A stretch of 64,000 bases of DNA from the NCBI GenBank assembly GCA_963681505.1, contig OY811980.1, forward strand, positions 3,708,553-3,772,552, read 5' to 3'. This document shows positions 46,701 through 58,905 of the stretch, in pieces (within the stretch, counting starts at the first letter, position 1; each line of letters begins with the position of its first letter). The notes beneath the pieces were generated by a model. That model was given only the letters and a program-made list of their open reading frames with translations. It searched no databases and was not told where the DNA came from. The translations under genes and the position numbers were made by a program. Origin of the DNA: Eunapius fragilis (lineage: Eukaryota; Porifera; Demospongiae; Spongillida; Spongillidae).

Positions 46701-49700
46701 GGAATAAAAAATAAAATAAGATAAGAACATTTTTTCCTATTGAATTCACTTACATGATGACATATGAAGCACTTAATTTTAAGGGCAAGGGATGAACCAT
46801 CAGCAAGGCATTGTACAGTTGATAGGACTGAAGGAGAGTGCTATTTATTTATTGTTGCGTGGTAACATAAAGCTTTGAATGCAATCAGTACTTTGACAAT
46901 CTGCCAAGACCACTTACATGATACTGAAAACCTTTGAAATTTCATTTGTGTACTTTGTCATGGATAATGCAAAAATTCCTGAGTAGAATTAGTATATCCA
47001 TGATAGTACTACATCATTGCCATATTAAATTGCTATCACATTATTTCTTAACATGCACTTATCTTTTATGTACAATATGTTTGCACAATAAATTATTGTG
47101 ATAAATTATGCACATTCGATCTCACAATTGCTTCATTTCTAACAATGTTGGTGATACCTTTAATGTTGTACAAACAGTCATGCACATTGGGTTGCGAACT
47201 TATTTCTTGCAGGGATTCAGCCTTGGGAAGAAATGTATCCTGAAATGGCTGAGGCAATGGGAATAGATCCTAAGGTAATTCGTTGTATGAACTAAACCAT
47301 TATTTAATTCACACTGTTTTTCTCCAGTCCGAATTGTATGTTCCATTTGTTCCTACTGATTTCAAGGTATTGTGTTTAATGTGTGCAAATCAGGTTGACA
47401 AGGTTTTTTCCCTAGTTTATCATCAACTGGTTTCTTATAACACTAAAAGCAAGGGAAGATGAGGGTATTGACTTTTGGTGGTTGGACTGGCAGCAAGGTT
47501 TGTTCTTGTGTGTATCTAGCAAACGTGTGCTCAACAATCTGGTTCATTTTATAAAGCATTGACAACATTGTATGTGTAATGCAATGAACAATAAATCTTC
47601 CCCAAATTTAACATCTCTGAATGTGTATTCCCAAGGAGTGTATTCTATACAAAGGTAATTGATCTAAAGTTAGGTTTTACCCTTTTCCACTTCAGCACAT
47701 GCAATAGTTCTGTCATGCCAGAGAGTGCTAAGTTTATAATGAATGTACAAAGATTAGATTACATTTCAAATTAAACCAAGTTTACCACATGTGTACCACC
47801 TAGATATATCCATGTAATTACCTAACTGGGTGAGATATAACCTGGGCTGGGACTTCGAAGGTCAGGCAGCCATATTTGTCCTAGCTGCCTTGTTATTATG
47901 TTTCTTTTAATTAATGAAGTTTACATGTACATTAATTGGTGGGTCATAACTTCACATACTACAAAATAAAGGACACCATTTTGCACAAGTTAAATGAGGA
48001 TGGGAACACTATCACAATTGGTGATCACCACATCATGAACCTTGTTAATCAATTTGTAGCAACTACTTACATAGGCATATATTATGGATCTTTATATGTA
48101 TATGTGTTCACTTGACACATGTATCATGCTCTTGCTCAAGGCTACATATACGTTTACCATTCAACTACAGGTGAAGGCTGGATTTCTATACCACTTGTTA
48201 ACCCCACCTTCTGGCTGAACCACATCTTTTATACCAATCCTTATCATTGGGGTGCAACTGTAAGCTGATCTGTACACACATACTTGAGTATGTACACATG
48301 TGTATATAGAACAGTTAATGGCAAAATTGTACCCTGTTTATATGTATATTAACAGTTATATAATTGCTGTAACTAACCCTAGCTGTGCATGCTTCACAGC
48401 AATGATTTTGACAAACTGTCCCATTCAATGTGTACGAGGCAGTGCCTAAATCCTTGGTGTGAAACACACACTGGCACAGTATATCATTGTATAGATTGAA
48501 GTAAAAGTTAATGAACAGGACAAATCAATAGCAACATGTTTCTATGTATCTGCAAACTGTTGCAGAAAGATAGTTGGGTAACTATAATTGCCATTTCAAA
48601 ATCAGATATTCATTTGATGCCATATCTCAGATATGTTCATACATGTATGTACATTATTTATTTACATGTATGTACATTATTTATTTGTAGTTTAAAAATC
48701 AAAGGGGCTCTGAACAATATTATAATTTAGTGACAGAACAGGAATACGCTTTGGGTCACAGCAGAGTTCCCGTACTGTAACAAATATATATATTCTTATT
48801 AGTTAAGTTAAAAGGGTGAAACAAGAGGTTAAAAGTAAGATGCATACAGGCCAAGGTGTACGGAATTCGTAAACGGAGTTACCAATGTACTTGAGCATTG
48901 TGGAATGATCCTTGATTTCAAGTAGCACACAAATGCAAGTACATAGTTAGAACAAGTAAATATTGCTGAAAAAAAGACAGGGGTCTGTCTCTCGGACTAA
49001 TACATGTTTCATATGCAGTTGATATATCAATGTATTCTTTACTGATTATATAATATGTAAGCATGTGCAATTGCAGAGCCGGCGCAATATACTGGGTTTA
49101 CTGCTATATGACTAATTAATTAGATGATGCAATTGTAATCTATAAGACTATTGCATTGCACCGTTTTTGATAATGCGAGTCCATGCTCCAGTCTTGTAAC
49201 AAATTCTTAATACAATGGACATATTGTAGCTAAGTGTTACACATCAATTATTTTATATATAAGAAAACATTTCCCAACAGGGCATACGATAGCAACAGAA
49301 CTCCTCTACATACATACATACAAATTTTAATGTTATTTGCGCACTCCTGCAGAACGATATTAAAGCTTTGTTGCACAAGGGGTTATGTGCCTTGTGTAAT
49401 TTTGTAGGGAGAAGAAGTAAAGGACGGAAATAAATTGTGCTAAAGAGAAATGGTGTTGTATGAATGATGAAAATAGGGAGTTGATGACTATTATCATTAT
49501 AGCGATTCATATGAAAAGCCAATTAATGATATAAATATGGCATTGTTACAGTGAAAAGGCCCCTAACGCATATTTTTTCAAGTTTTTAAATCATTTGATA
49601 TTCAAGGAGACTGTTATGTCCTCTAGAACTTCTTTCTTATGCACTGGAAATTAGTCCATCCATGGAATTACTGTGCCATATGCATAAATTTTAATTTTAC

Positions 49701-52700
49701 GCGTCAACCTTTTTGCTGCAGTTATAAACAATGCACAAATTTGCCATGAACAGTCCCATATCACTGTATTGTAGCAACAATTTAGGACCAGCATAAATGG
49801 TCGGGCCAGTAGGGCTTTAGCCTGACCACTTTTTCACAAAAAAAAAAATTATAATAAATAAAATAATTGATGTGTAACACTAAGAATTTGTTACAAGACT
49901 GGAGCATGGACTCGCATTATCAAAAACGGTGCAATGCGATAGTCTTGTAGATTACAATTGCATCATCTAATTAATTAGTCATATAGCAGTAAACCCAGTA
50001 TATTGCGCCGGCTCTGCAATTGCACATGCTTACATATTATTATCATATATATAATCAGTAAAGAATACATTGATATATCAACTGCATATGAAACATGTAT
50101 TAGTCTGAGAGACAGACCCCTGTCTTTTTTTCAGCAATATTTACCTGTTCTAACTATGTACTTGCATTTGTGTGCTTCTTTCAAGGATCATTCCACAATG
50201 CACAAGTACACTGGTAAACCCCGTTTACGAATTCCGTCCACCTTGGCCTGTATGCACCTTAATTTTAACCTCTTGTTTCACCCTTTTAACTTAACAAACA
50301 AGAATATATATATTGTTACAGTACGGGACCTCTGCTGTGACCCAAATCATATTCCTGTTCTGTCAACAAATTATAATATTGTTCAAAGCCCCTTTGATTT
50401 TTAAACTACAAATAAATAATGTACATACATGTATGAACATATCTGAGATATGGCATCAAATGAATATCTGATTTTGAAATGGCAATTATAGTTATCATGA
50501 TCCTCTTCAATCCCTATATTGTATGAATGTATTAGGATCCTGCAAAACGTCCTCACATACTCCACCGCTGGGGGGGACTTGGAAACCACCGTTACCAAGT
50601 CGGGTTTTCAGGAGATGTTGTACCAGTAAGTACACTTGCTTACTGCAGCTGTATTATTATGTAATGTCATCCTTTTTTTAATACGCAGAGTTGGGAATCC
50701 TTAGACTTTCAAGTCTATTTTACCCTTAAGGCTACAAACGTTGGTTATGGCTACTGGAGTCATGACCTCGGAGGCCACACCCAGCCCTCTCCTCCTGAGC
50801 TGTACACAAGGTGGGTTACAACTAGTTATGCTTATGTCACCCAATATTTGTCACTGCTGCATGAATTCAATATTCAATTTACACTAAGAATGCATGCTTA
50901 CATCTTCATAAATTAAATTCGTACATTTAGAAATTGTCTTTTGTGGCATTATTGTACTCTTCCATGAAATATTAGTACAAGAGTATCGAAATTGATCACA
51001 ATGATTTGACCACTTTGCTTTTATGTTTTTCTTTGTCTAGTCATTATATTATCCCTGTTGTGTAGATCAGTCAAAATCTATAATGTGTTTAAAATTAAAA
51101 CTATCTAGGACAATCCTTTCTAACCACTATTTTACAAATTCAGATTGTAGGCAAACATAATGAGTGCATGTAGATAGATACCATAGCACCATCACATCAC
51201 AACTTGTTAGTTGCACCCAGGTCATTATCATAACACCCCTTTTGCAGGTGGGTGCAATGGGGAGCGTTTTCCCCTATGTTTAGGACACACTGTACGAAGG
51301 ATGCTGACAACTTCAGACAAATCTGGCTATATCCATATGTGTGTTCGGAAGCTACCTGTTGAGTTTGTTCAAAATCCTATTATATTTCAGGAAAACTATG
51401 AAGTAATGCGCCAAGCAATCAGGCTACGAGCATCCTTGGTTCCATACATATACTCACATGCAAGATATGCATATGATGAAGGTAATCTTATGTGACATAC
51501 TTCTAAGTGGTATTGATTTAATTGTCATTTATTTTGCAAGGTTTGAGTTTACTGAGACCTATGTACTACGACTATCCTGACTTGTATGATGAAGCTTATA
51601 CTTTCGATCATCAGGTAATAATGTCTAAACTAAAATAGATGTAATAATCAACAACTGCATGTCTGCACAGTACTTTTTTGGAGGTGATATTCTCGTAGCA
51701 CCCATAACACACGCAGTTGATGGTACCACACAGCTTGCAGAGCAGTCCATTTGGATACCACCAGTATGTGCTTAGTAATGATGGTAATGATGCTTTTGAT
51801 CACGCTCTGTTGCTTTGCTAGGGAACATATATATCCTGGTTTAGTGGCGAGAAGATTATTGGTCCACAGGTTGTGAACAGAACTTTTACATTAGCAGAAA
51901 TCCCTCTCTTTGTGCGGGATGGGTCTATAATTGCAATGAGAACTGATGATTACAGTTAGTTACTAAAGTTTGAATTATGTATGTATGATTTCTGTGTGTA
52001 CATGTATTCAGCTCCATTAGGGTCTGCAGAAACGATTCCATCTAGCCTATTATTCATCATATATGCTGCTACAGTGGATAGGTATGTATCTATCTTTGAC
52101 CTTACATTGTGAAATGATGTGAACATATTCTCCTCCAGTGGTTTGTCATATCTCTATGAAGATGATGGAACTACTATGCAATACATACAGGGCATTTTTT
52201 CCAATACCACCATTGCTTTCGATCTTAATCGTGACCTGTATGTAATTACTTTAAGTACATATATGTTCTATTTTGGCCATTTTTCAGCAACATACTTAAC
52301 ATAGAGATAGGCCCTACAACTGGTGGATTTGCTGGGATGCCGTCGGAAAGGTCATACCAAGTAAACATACCAAACTTTTGGCCTGGTACTGTCCTCTGTT
52401 TAAAAAAAACATAGCACCACAATTCATCCTGTTCTCTTGCCAGCTGATACTGTATATATGAATGGTCAAGCACTGCCATACATGCCACTGCAAACATCAT
52501 ATGCCTCATATTCTCAAGACTGTTGGACATATGATGGAAGGTTCTTTATACTGTTTTGTTTTTATGGAATTCCACCATGCTCTTTTTTCCTCAAAGCTCA
52601 TTGTCGTTAGTGATTGTCGTCTTGTCGAAGCATTCCTTGGCCAGTGCTGTTAATATTACTATTTCCTACAAGTCTTATGCTGCTTTTGATCCGTATTGGT

Positions 52701-53714
52701 TCAATGGTTACCCCGGGAAACTAAGAAGGTTCAGTGATGCCAAAGACAGCTTGGATGATCAGGTGATTCTATTTTAATGTAATGGACAATGAGAGTGAGA
52801 GTACTTCCTGTAATTTTTATCATTTGTTTTGATCATCAACAATGAAACCATTAATGTCAATATCATTAAATCTATGCATTTTAATGCTCAATATTTACAA
52901 ATAAACTAGTCATCATTGTTAATACTTTGTAGAGATGAGCAGTCAAGTTACCCCTGTGAAGTAGGAAATGTTCTAAGTAGCGTTGTATTATGTGTTCTCA
53001 GAACCTTTGTATGCACTGCAGTATAAAGTATAACTGTGCAAGAAATAAAATACCTGAATTACATTGTCCTCTGCATGATACTGTTGTGCCCCACGCACAA
53101 TAACCAATACTCCTGTGCAGTAGTTCAGATTGTTGGCATTGATGTGATGTAAAGTATTATGAGGACTTGACACAAGAGGTTAAATCATTGTACAGTTTCA
53201 GCTAAAGCTGTCTTGTCTTACTACAGTCAGCCGTAATCTTTATCTTTTCAATTGCATGTAACATACTGAAAAATAGCCTTTATTGAAGCAAAATTTATAA
53301 TGTTATATTTATAACAACTGTAGCCCTAAGCTAGAAAATATGGTGCATATTAACTAAGACTCTAAGGTAAAGAAGTGCTAAAATTCACAAGTAGTATGTC
53401 TTATGCCTGTGTATTTATGCCTGTGTAATTTCTCAAAAGTGGGGTATTAGGACTGTCTATCAGGAAGATTATTTTGCCCTGCTGAACGCTACTGAAGTAG
53501 GCCTGAGGATCACATATGATCCACAGAACATTCTGCTCTATGCAAGTGCTTTTCCTAGCTATGCAAGTACTGCAATCGAAGAGGTTATGCTGTTCCTCAT
53601 TTTTAGGTTTTTTTTAATTTACATATGCATTTATTTGTGATACAGGTGCAAAATTTGCAAAATCTTAATGAAACAGTAAAGCAGGAAATATTAGCCCAGT
53701 TGTCAATGCTGTAA
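43772..53714 (+). CDS. Secreted glycoside hydrolase family 31 enzyme (alpha-glucosidase type), 28 exons
   Basis: Hand-spliced exons: 43772-44038, 44136-44276, 44494-44570, 45176-45314, 45656-45749, 45807-45838, 45891-45977, 46032-46142, 46431-46507, 46558-46607, 47213-47274, 47328-47366, 47416-47497, 48171-48259, 50536-50625, 50689-50810, 51248-51338, 51391-51481, 51541-51614, 51671-51763, 51822-51954, 52012-52081, 52139-52237, 52288-52385, 52444-52540, 52597-52762, 53464-53583, 53646-53714. All phases fit; total 919 residues, uninterrupted. Residues 1-20 are a signal peptide (MYSLLLFLAAVLIAA). The GH31 barrel shows YYSRYWAYND, DILVTDMDWH, GIDFWWLDWQQG with nucleophile Asp about 416, GFSGDVVPSW with acid/base Asp about 476, and GYGYWSHDLGGH. 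C-terminal beta domains follow. It probably removes terminal alpha-glucosyl units outside the cell or in the lysosome. The DWQQG nucleophile motif differs from the WxDMNE of vertebrate GAA and sucrase-isomaltase. Intron 14 carries a 1.9-kb transposon. Confidence 0.92.
44304..44327. repeat. Poly-G tract in GH31 intron 2
   Basis: A run of about 20 G after an A-run, a short distance behind the exon 2 donor site. Simple sequence only. Confidence 0.9.
48580..50493. mobile_element. 1.9-kb transposon with long (about 640 bp) terminal inverted repeats, in GH31 intron 14
   Basis: The left arm, 48580 to about 49215, is the reverse complement of about 49880-50493, with a few percent mismatches and small indels. 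For example, AACTATAATTGCCATTTC at the left end pairs with GAAATGGCAATTATAGTT at the right, and CCATGCTCCAGTCTTGTAAC closes the inner edge. The 0.65-kb centre has no recognisable coding sequence. The element lies wholly within the intron between exons 14 and 15 and ends 42 bp before exon 15. No transposase and no clear target duplication; a non-autonomous long-TIR element. Confidence 0.85.
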
Positions 53715-54649
53715 TAGCTGAACAGAAAACGACTTCGGCCTTTGGAACTGTTTTGAGAGTAATTGATATTGAGAATGTTGTAAACTTTAGTGCATGATGA
53801 CATTTCATTATTAAGCTATTATTGGTACAGTGGATCTGGATAAGACAGTTATGTATCTAACTAACTGGACAAGGAACTATAATTTACAAGTTTATTTAAT
53901 GTGCAAAGCAACTATCTAACACTTGTGAATGGCTTGTGGTGCATGTACAGAACTGTATTACCAGCCATATCACGCATCAAGCAGCGATCATCACACGGAT
54001 ATGAAGCATGCAAGTTATTAGAAATTATATATGTACTACGTGTTTCCTGTATGCGGGTGCAGTTGTAGCCCCTCCCCTATTTTAATAACTGAAGCGGTCG
54101 ATAACACTTTTGCGGCCCAATGTTTTGTGGACACAGATTCGTTTTCAAATGATTATGTCATGCCCTTAACAACGACCTTGACAACTGAAGACCTTTGGAA
54201 CGTCAAAAACACCGATGGACTAATCGCCATTTTAACACGGTACAAGGAAAGGAACACCTTTTTTCTATTTGTGTCGCAAACCACGAGGCGTAGAAAACTT
54301 GCTACAGCAAGCTACGGACCCTGAAACCGGGTTAGTCTTTGCGTACCTCTTCGATACAGAAGCAATTCTCCACGCCTGCGACAATAGAAAATGATAATCA
54401 GAAATAAAGGTTGGTTCGTAAAGGGAACTAAAGGTACTAATAGATATTTGCAATGGTTTGTAGCCACAGTTTTTTTCTGACGGCGAACAAATGTACTAAA
54501 AGTTAGCAAGAAATACCGGGAGTATCGTTAATATGTTTGGTTACTAGTAGGTCCTAATGTGGGATTGGCGGCGCGTTATGTAGGGCAATGAACAGCAGTT
54601 GTTCTTTCATAGTTCAGAGCAACTGTTGGATCTTACTTATGTCTTACTA
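53715..54649. other. Downstream of GH31; no supported gene
   Basis: Contains the 3' flank of GH31 and a plus-strand open stretch at 54031-54324 (FAAQCFVDTDSFSNDYVMPL). It reads like real coding sequence in composition, but I do not recognise it, and no splice-linked neighbours are evident. Confidence 0.35.
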
Positions 54650-55645
54650 CCATCTCATCTTGGCCACCAGTACCAGCCTCATCTCAGGCACCACCATCTC
54701 ATCTTGGCCACCAGTACCAGCCTCATCTCAGGCACCAGTACCAGTCTCATCTCAGCCACCAGTACCAGCCTCATCTCAGCCTCCTGTACCAGTCTCATCT
54801 TGGCCACCAGCACCAGCCTCATCTCAGGCACCCTGTACCCATGGGTGTCCCCAGGGGGGGGGGAGGCATGACCCCCCTCCCCTTGTAATAAAAGTTTACA
54901 TACATGTGCACCCCCCCCCCCACTGGCTGAATTGGCAGAAAGTGAACAGCACCCCCCCCCTCCCCCCCGCTGGTTGAATTGGCCGAAAGCAGACAGCACC
55001 CCCCCCCCCCCCCCCCCCCCCCCCCTCGCTGGTTGAATCGGCTGAAAGCAGACAGACAGCACCCCTCCTTCGCTGGATGATTTGGCCGAAAGCGACAGAC
55101 AACACCCCCCACCCTGCTGGTTGAATCAGTCGAAAGCGGACAGCACCCCCCCCCCCCCCCGCTGGTTGAATCAGCCAAAAGCGGACAGCACCCCCCCCCT
55201 CCCCTGCTGGTTGAATCGGCCGAAAGCAGACAGACAGCACCCACCCCGCTGGTTGAATCAGTTGAAAGTGGACAGCAACCCCCCCGCTGGTTGAATCCAC
55301 CGAAAGCGGACAACATATTCGTGGCTGTCAAATGGCGCCCCCTTGCCCTATTCTGGCCCCCCACCCTTCCAGAAAAGCTAGGGGCACCTATGGTACCAGT
55401 CTCATCTCAGCCACCTGTTCCAACCTCATCTCAGCCACCTGTACCAGCCTTATCCCAGCCACCTGTACCATTCTTATCTCAGCCAGTACCAGCCTCATTT
55501 CAGCCACCAGCACCAGCCTCATCTCAGCCACCTGTCATCTCAGCCACCAATACCAGCCTCATTTCAGCCACCTGTATCAGCCTCATCTCAGCCACCAGTA
55601 CCAGCCTCATCTCAGCCACCTGTACCCCTCATCTCAGCTATCAAT
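54650..55645. repeat. Composite minisatellite: 24-bp arrays flanking a 43-bp poly-C-rich array
   Basis: Two outer arrays (54650-54838 and 55390-55640) repeat a 24-bp unit that reads PVPASSQP in one plus-strand frame. Between them (54900-55320) about ten units of roughly 43 bp (core GCTGGTTGAATCGGCCGAAA, then GCAGACAGCAC) are separated by C-runs of 4 to 30. Long frames on both strands are by-products of the repeat. The sequence may be inaccurate at the C-runs. Confidence 0.9.
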
Positions 55646-56305
55646 ACCACCCTCATAGTTTGTTTGCATTGATAACAGAATTTGAGTGCATGGGTGGCTG
55701 TTGTTAATGGAATACCAAGTGTAAATCTGCTGCAAACTCTGGGCATTGATTTGAACGCTTTGGTTTCTTATCAGGTGCCACAAGCAAGCGACCACACACC
55801 CTGCATCGCTCCTGACCTTTGTTAATGTAGTGATGCTCCATTCAAACCGCACCGATTATTCCAAAAATACACACGCCGCGTAGGTTGGTAAAACAACTTG
55901 TTCTAATTGTTTTCTTGATCTGTCTTGTTAATGTCATAACTTGCTGACCTAAATTCTATTGTCGCTGTCTTTGCTACACACGATCAAAGTACCCCCTCTC
56001 AGTTACCGCCTCCATCACATGGGCATATATATAAAAACAATGCGCAACGATTCGAGTAATATTGTAGGTAGTGCGCGTTGGAGATTTTCCTTAGTGCGAT
56101 GATAGGGAGTACGAAATATCAAAACATCTCAAAGCTGTGACTTGAAAAAAGCACGAAATGTGGGTCACAAAAAGTACGATTTATAATGAGCTCTAAAAGT
56201 ACACAACCAATTCTTGAAACGCCGTGACGTGAGCGGTACCCAACTTTGGCGTAACGTTAGCGTATACGGGCCCGTACACCACCAGGCGAAATAAATAATA
56301 AATAA
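55646..56305. other. Unassigned intergenic sequence
   Basis: No recognisable coding motif, RNA gene or terminal repeat. It contains one imperfect GC-rich palindrome, ATACGGGCCCGTAC (about 56264). Confidence 0.4.
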
Positions 56306-56680
56306 AAGCGAGTCCTCCAGCCGATTCTGAAGCTATTGGTGAAATTTTCATCGCTTAGAAATGTTCCTGTCCTGAGTTATGCGTTGCCAAGAAGAAGGAG
56401 AAGAAGAAGAAGAATAAGAAGAATAAGGAGAAGACGACCCGCCCCTTGTTCCGAGACTGGGTACGAGGACGGGCAGTACACTCTTGTTCTCAACAACCAC
56501 GCGGTTCAGCGACATGAAACAAAAACGAAACTACTCATTTTTGACTTCTAGATCGATTGCTAAAACAAGCTACACGATCCGATCGTCGGGAGTGTTGTTA
56601 CAGACGGGTCGCGTTTTTTTTAATGACATTCATAGTCGTGGTCAAATCCTATATGGAAGTTTCTAACGAAACTTCCGATA
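56306..56680 (+). repeat. GAA-rich dispersed repeat, copy 2
   Basis: Reverse-complement partner of 29073-29437 with very few differences, mainly in the length of the GAAGAA tract (56393-56435) and of a T-run (56614-56622). It ends in the same palindromic GGAAGTTTCTAACGAAAC motif. High similarity over 27 kb distance suggests recent dispersal. Confidence 0.7.
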
Positions 56681-57287
56681 TATTACAATACGCGGGCCCG
56701 GGTACAATTAATATGCCAAGTACACTTCACATGCCTTACATGGTTATTGTTACCACATCCCTCTCCCCCTCGTGACCATCATCTTGGTGCCAGCATCTAT
56801 TCGCACGTCAGCAGCATTACACTCCAACATAGGATTTCCTCAAGCCATAGATTATTTAGACAGGGATTGGAAACGGGTCACGTGAGCCATACATTTTACG
56901 GTAGAAGGGTATGCGCCGTCAATGTTATAATGGATAGCACCTTTTGGGTTTGGCGGGAAAATATCTTATAGCTGGTTTTGGTGAAATCCGTATCATGTAG
57001 AGTCTCAAATGTATTCCACCCAACTCATGAAAGGTAAGGTTTGTCTAGAAACATGTTTGAAGTTCTAGTGAACGAATCTTCGGGATTTTTAAATAAAAAC
57101 TGAGAAATGAAGCTATGTGATTGTGAATCCTTTCTGGGCGTGCAAAAACTGTTCTCTACGTTTTTTGACCTTGATTATTTGTACACAAGCTCTTCGTAGC
57201 AATCTGAATAGAACTGGATAGGTTTTGCCCTTTTCCCTAGCTTTGAAAACATAAAGTGACACGAAACAGCGTTTTAGACATACAGTC

Positions 57288-57741
57288 AGTTCTGGGCGTG
57301 TAACTACTTTTGTAAATAGTGTAAACGCGGTTTGAAGGTTTCATCCTCTAGTGCACTCATTTTGCGATAGAACTGGGCTATGGACTAAGCCAGGGAGTGT
57401 TGGTATGAAGTTATAAAAAGTTCGCTTTACATCGACTATCGCGTCAATCATTAGGGACACGGCACGAATAGACTAGGCCGTACTGGCAGTTCTGGGCGTA
57501 TAGCTACTTTTGTATATAGTATTAGCGGGGTTTGAAGGTTTTATCCTCTAGTGCACTCATTTTGCGATAGAACTGGACTATGGGCTATGCCAGGGAGTGT
57601 TGGTATGAGGTTATAAAGAGTTGGCTTTACATCGACTCTCGCGTCAATCATTAGGGACACGGCACGAATAGAGTAAGACTGCTGTCATTTCTGGGCCTGT
57701 GGCTACTTTTGTAGATAGTATTAACGGGGTTTGAAGGTCCT
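57288..57741. repeat. Tandem repeat, about 200-bp unit, 2.3 copies
   Basis: Units begin at 57288, 57488 and about 57687 with a variant of AGTTCTGGGCGTG. Copies 1 and 2 are about 95% alike, and copy 3 stops after about 50 bp. A degenerate start also occurs at about 57131. Confidence 0.85.
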
Positions 57742-58136
57742 TTACTGTTACTCGGCCATTCCAGACTTAACTACTACACAGCCAAAAAATTTCGTAACGT
57801 AACAACGCAGATGGGGTATGATACAGCGCAGATATCTGCGCTGTAGCATTAATGATATCAGCAATGTTAGACAGCGCTGATATCATAACGTATCATTTCC
57901 GACGGGTAATCACATGTATCAGCAATGAGTACATCAGCGTTGAAGCAACATGTTATATCATAATGCATCAGTACTGATAACAGCGTTGTTACATGCGAAT
58001 GGACCGTATTTCGCCTCACCTTTTGCTCATTAATAATTCATTTCCCCAAATATTTATTTTACTGAAATCAAATACAAAATACATCACAACAGTTTTAGCA
58101 TCAGCAGTTCAAATTCTGGATTCAACTCCTCAGCAG

Positions 58137-58715
58137 CTGCAGCATCTTTAGAGAAGCCTCTGGGTAGCTGGCACAAAATGGCTTACCTCTGGGTAGCTGA
58201 CACAAAATGGCTTACCTCTGAGTGTAGCTGGCACAAAATGGCTTACCTCTGGGTAGCTGACACAAAATGGCTTACCTCTGAGTGTAGCTGGCACAAAATG
58301 GCTTACCTCTGAGTAGCTGGCACAAAATGGCTTACCTCTGAGTGTAGCTGACACAGAGTAGCTGGCACAAAATGGCTTACCTCTGAGTAGCTGACAAGAG
58401 TAGCTGGCACAAAATGGCTTACCTCTGAGTAGCTGACACAAAATGGCTTACCTCTGAGTAGCTGACAAGAGTAGCTGACACAAAATGGCTTACCTCTGAG
58501 TAGCTGACACAAAATGGCTTACCTCTGAGTAGCTGACACAAAATGGCTTACCTCTGAGTAGCTGACACAAAATGGCTTACCTCTGAGTAGCTGACACAAA
58601 ATGACTTAGCTGACTTACCTCTTGAGTGCTGACACAAAATGACTTACCTCTGAGTATACAGAGTAGCTGACACAAAATGGCTTACCTCTGAGTATAGCTG
58701 ACACAAAATGGCTTA
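58137..58715. repeat. 29-bp minisatellite
   Basis: About 19 units built on AAAATGGCTTACCTCTGA followed by GTAGCTGACAC or GTAGCTGGCAC, with occasional shortened or extended units. The Cys- and Phe-rich peptides readable across it reflect the repeat only. Confidence 0.95.
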
Positions 58716-58847
58716 TCTTTTGTAAAGCATTCGTATTTCAAAGAACTGCAACGTTGTTTACAGTTGGATCTTGAAATAACTTGAATTTCGGAACTCGAAC
58801 TGCGCACAATGACATCACGCATGCATGCATGCACGCACGCACGCAAT

Positions 58848-58854
<7 letters not shown>

Positions 58855-58899
<45 letters not shown>

Positions 58900-58905
58900 A
58901 CACAT
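58855..58905. repeat. CA microsatellite
   Basis: About 18 CA units with one interruption, preceded by a short GCAC/GCAT run. Simple sequence. Confidence 0.95.

Noticed and set aside
54819-55364. 181-codon minus-strand frame rich in Gly and Ser
   Set aside because: Product of the 43-bp poly-C minisatellite; all three frames are open, as expected for a repeat.
58148-58512. Cys/Phe-rich repeat protein (GKPFC...SHFVPAT)
   Set aside because: A read-through of the 29-bp minisatellite; unit length changes shift the frame repeatedly.
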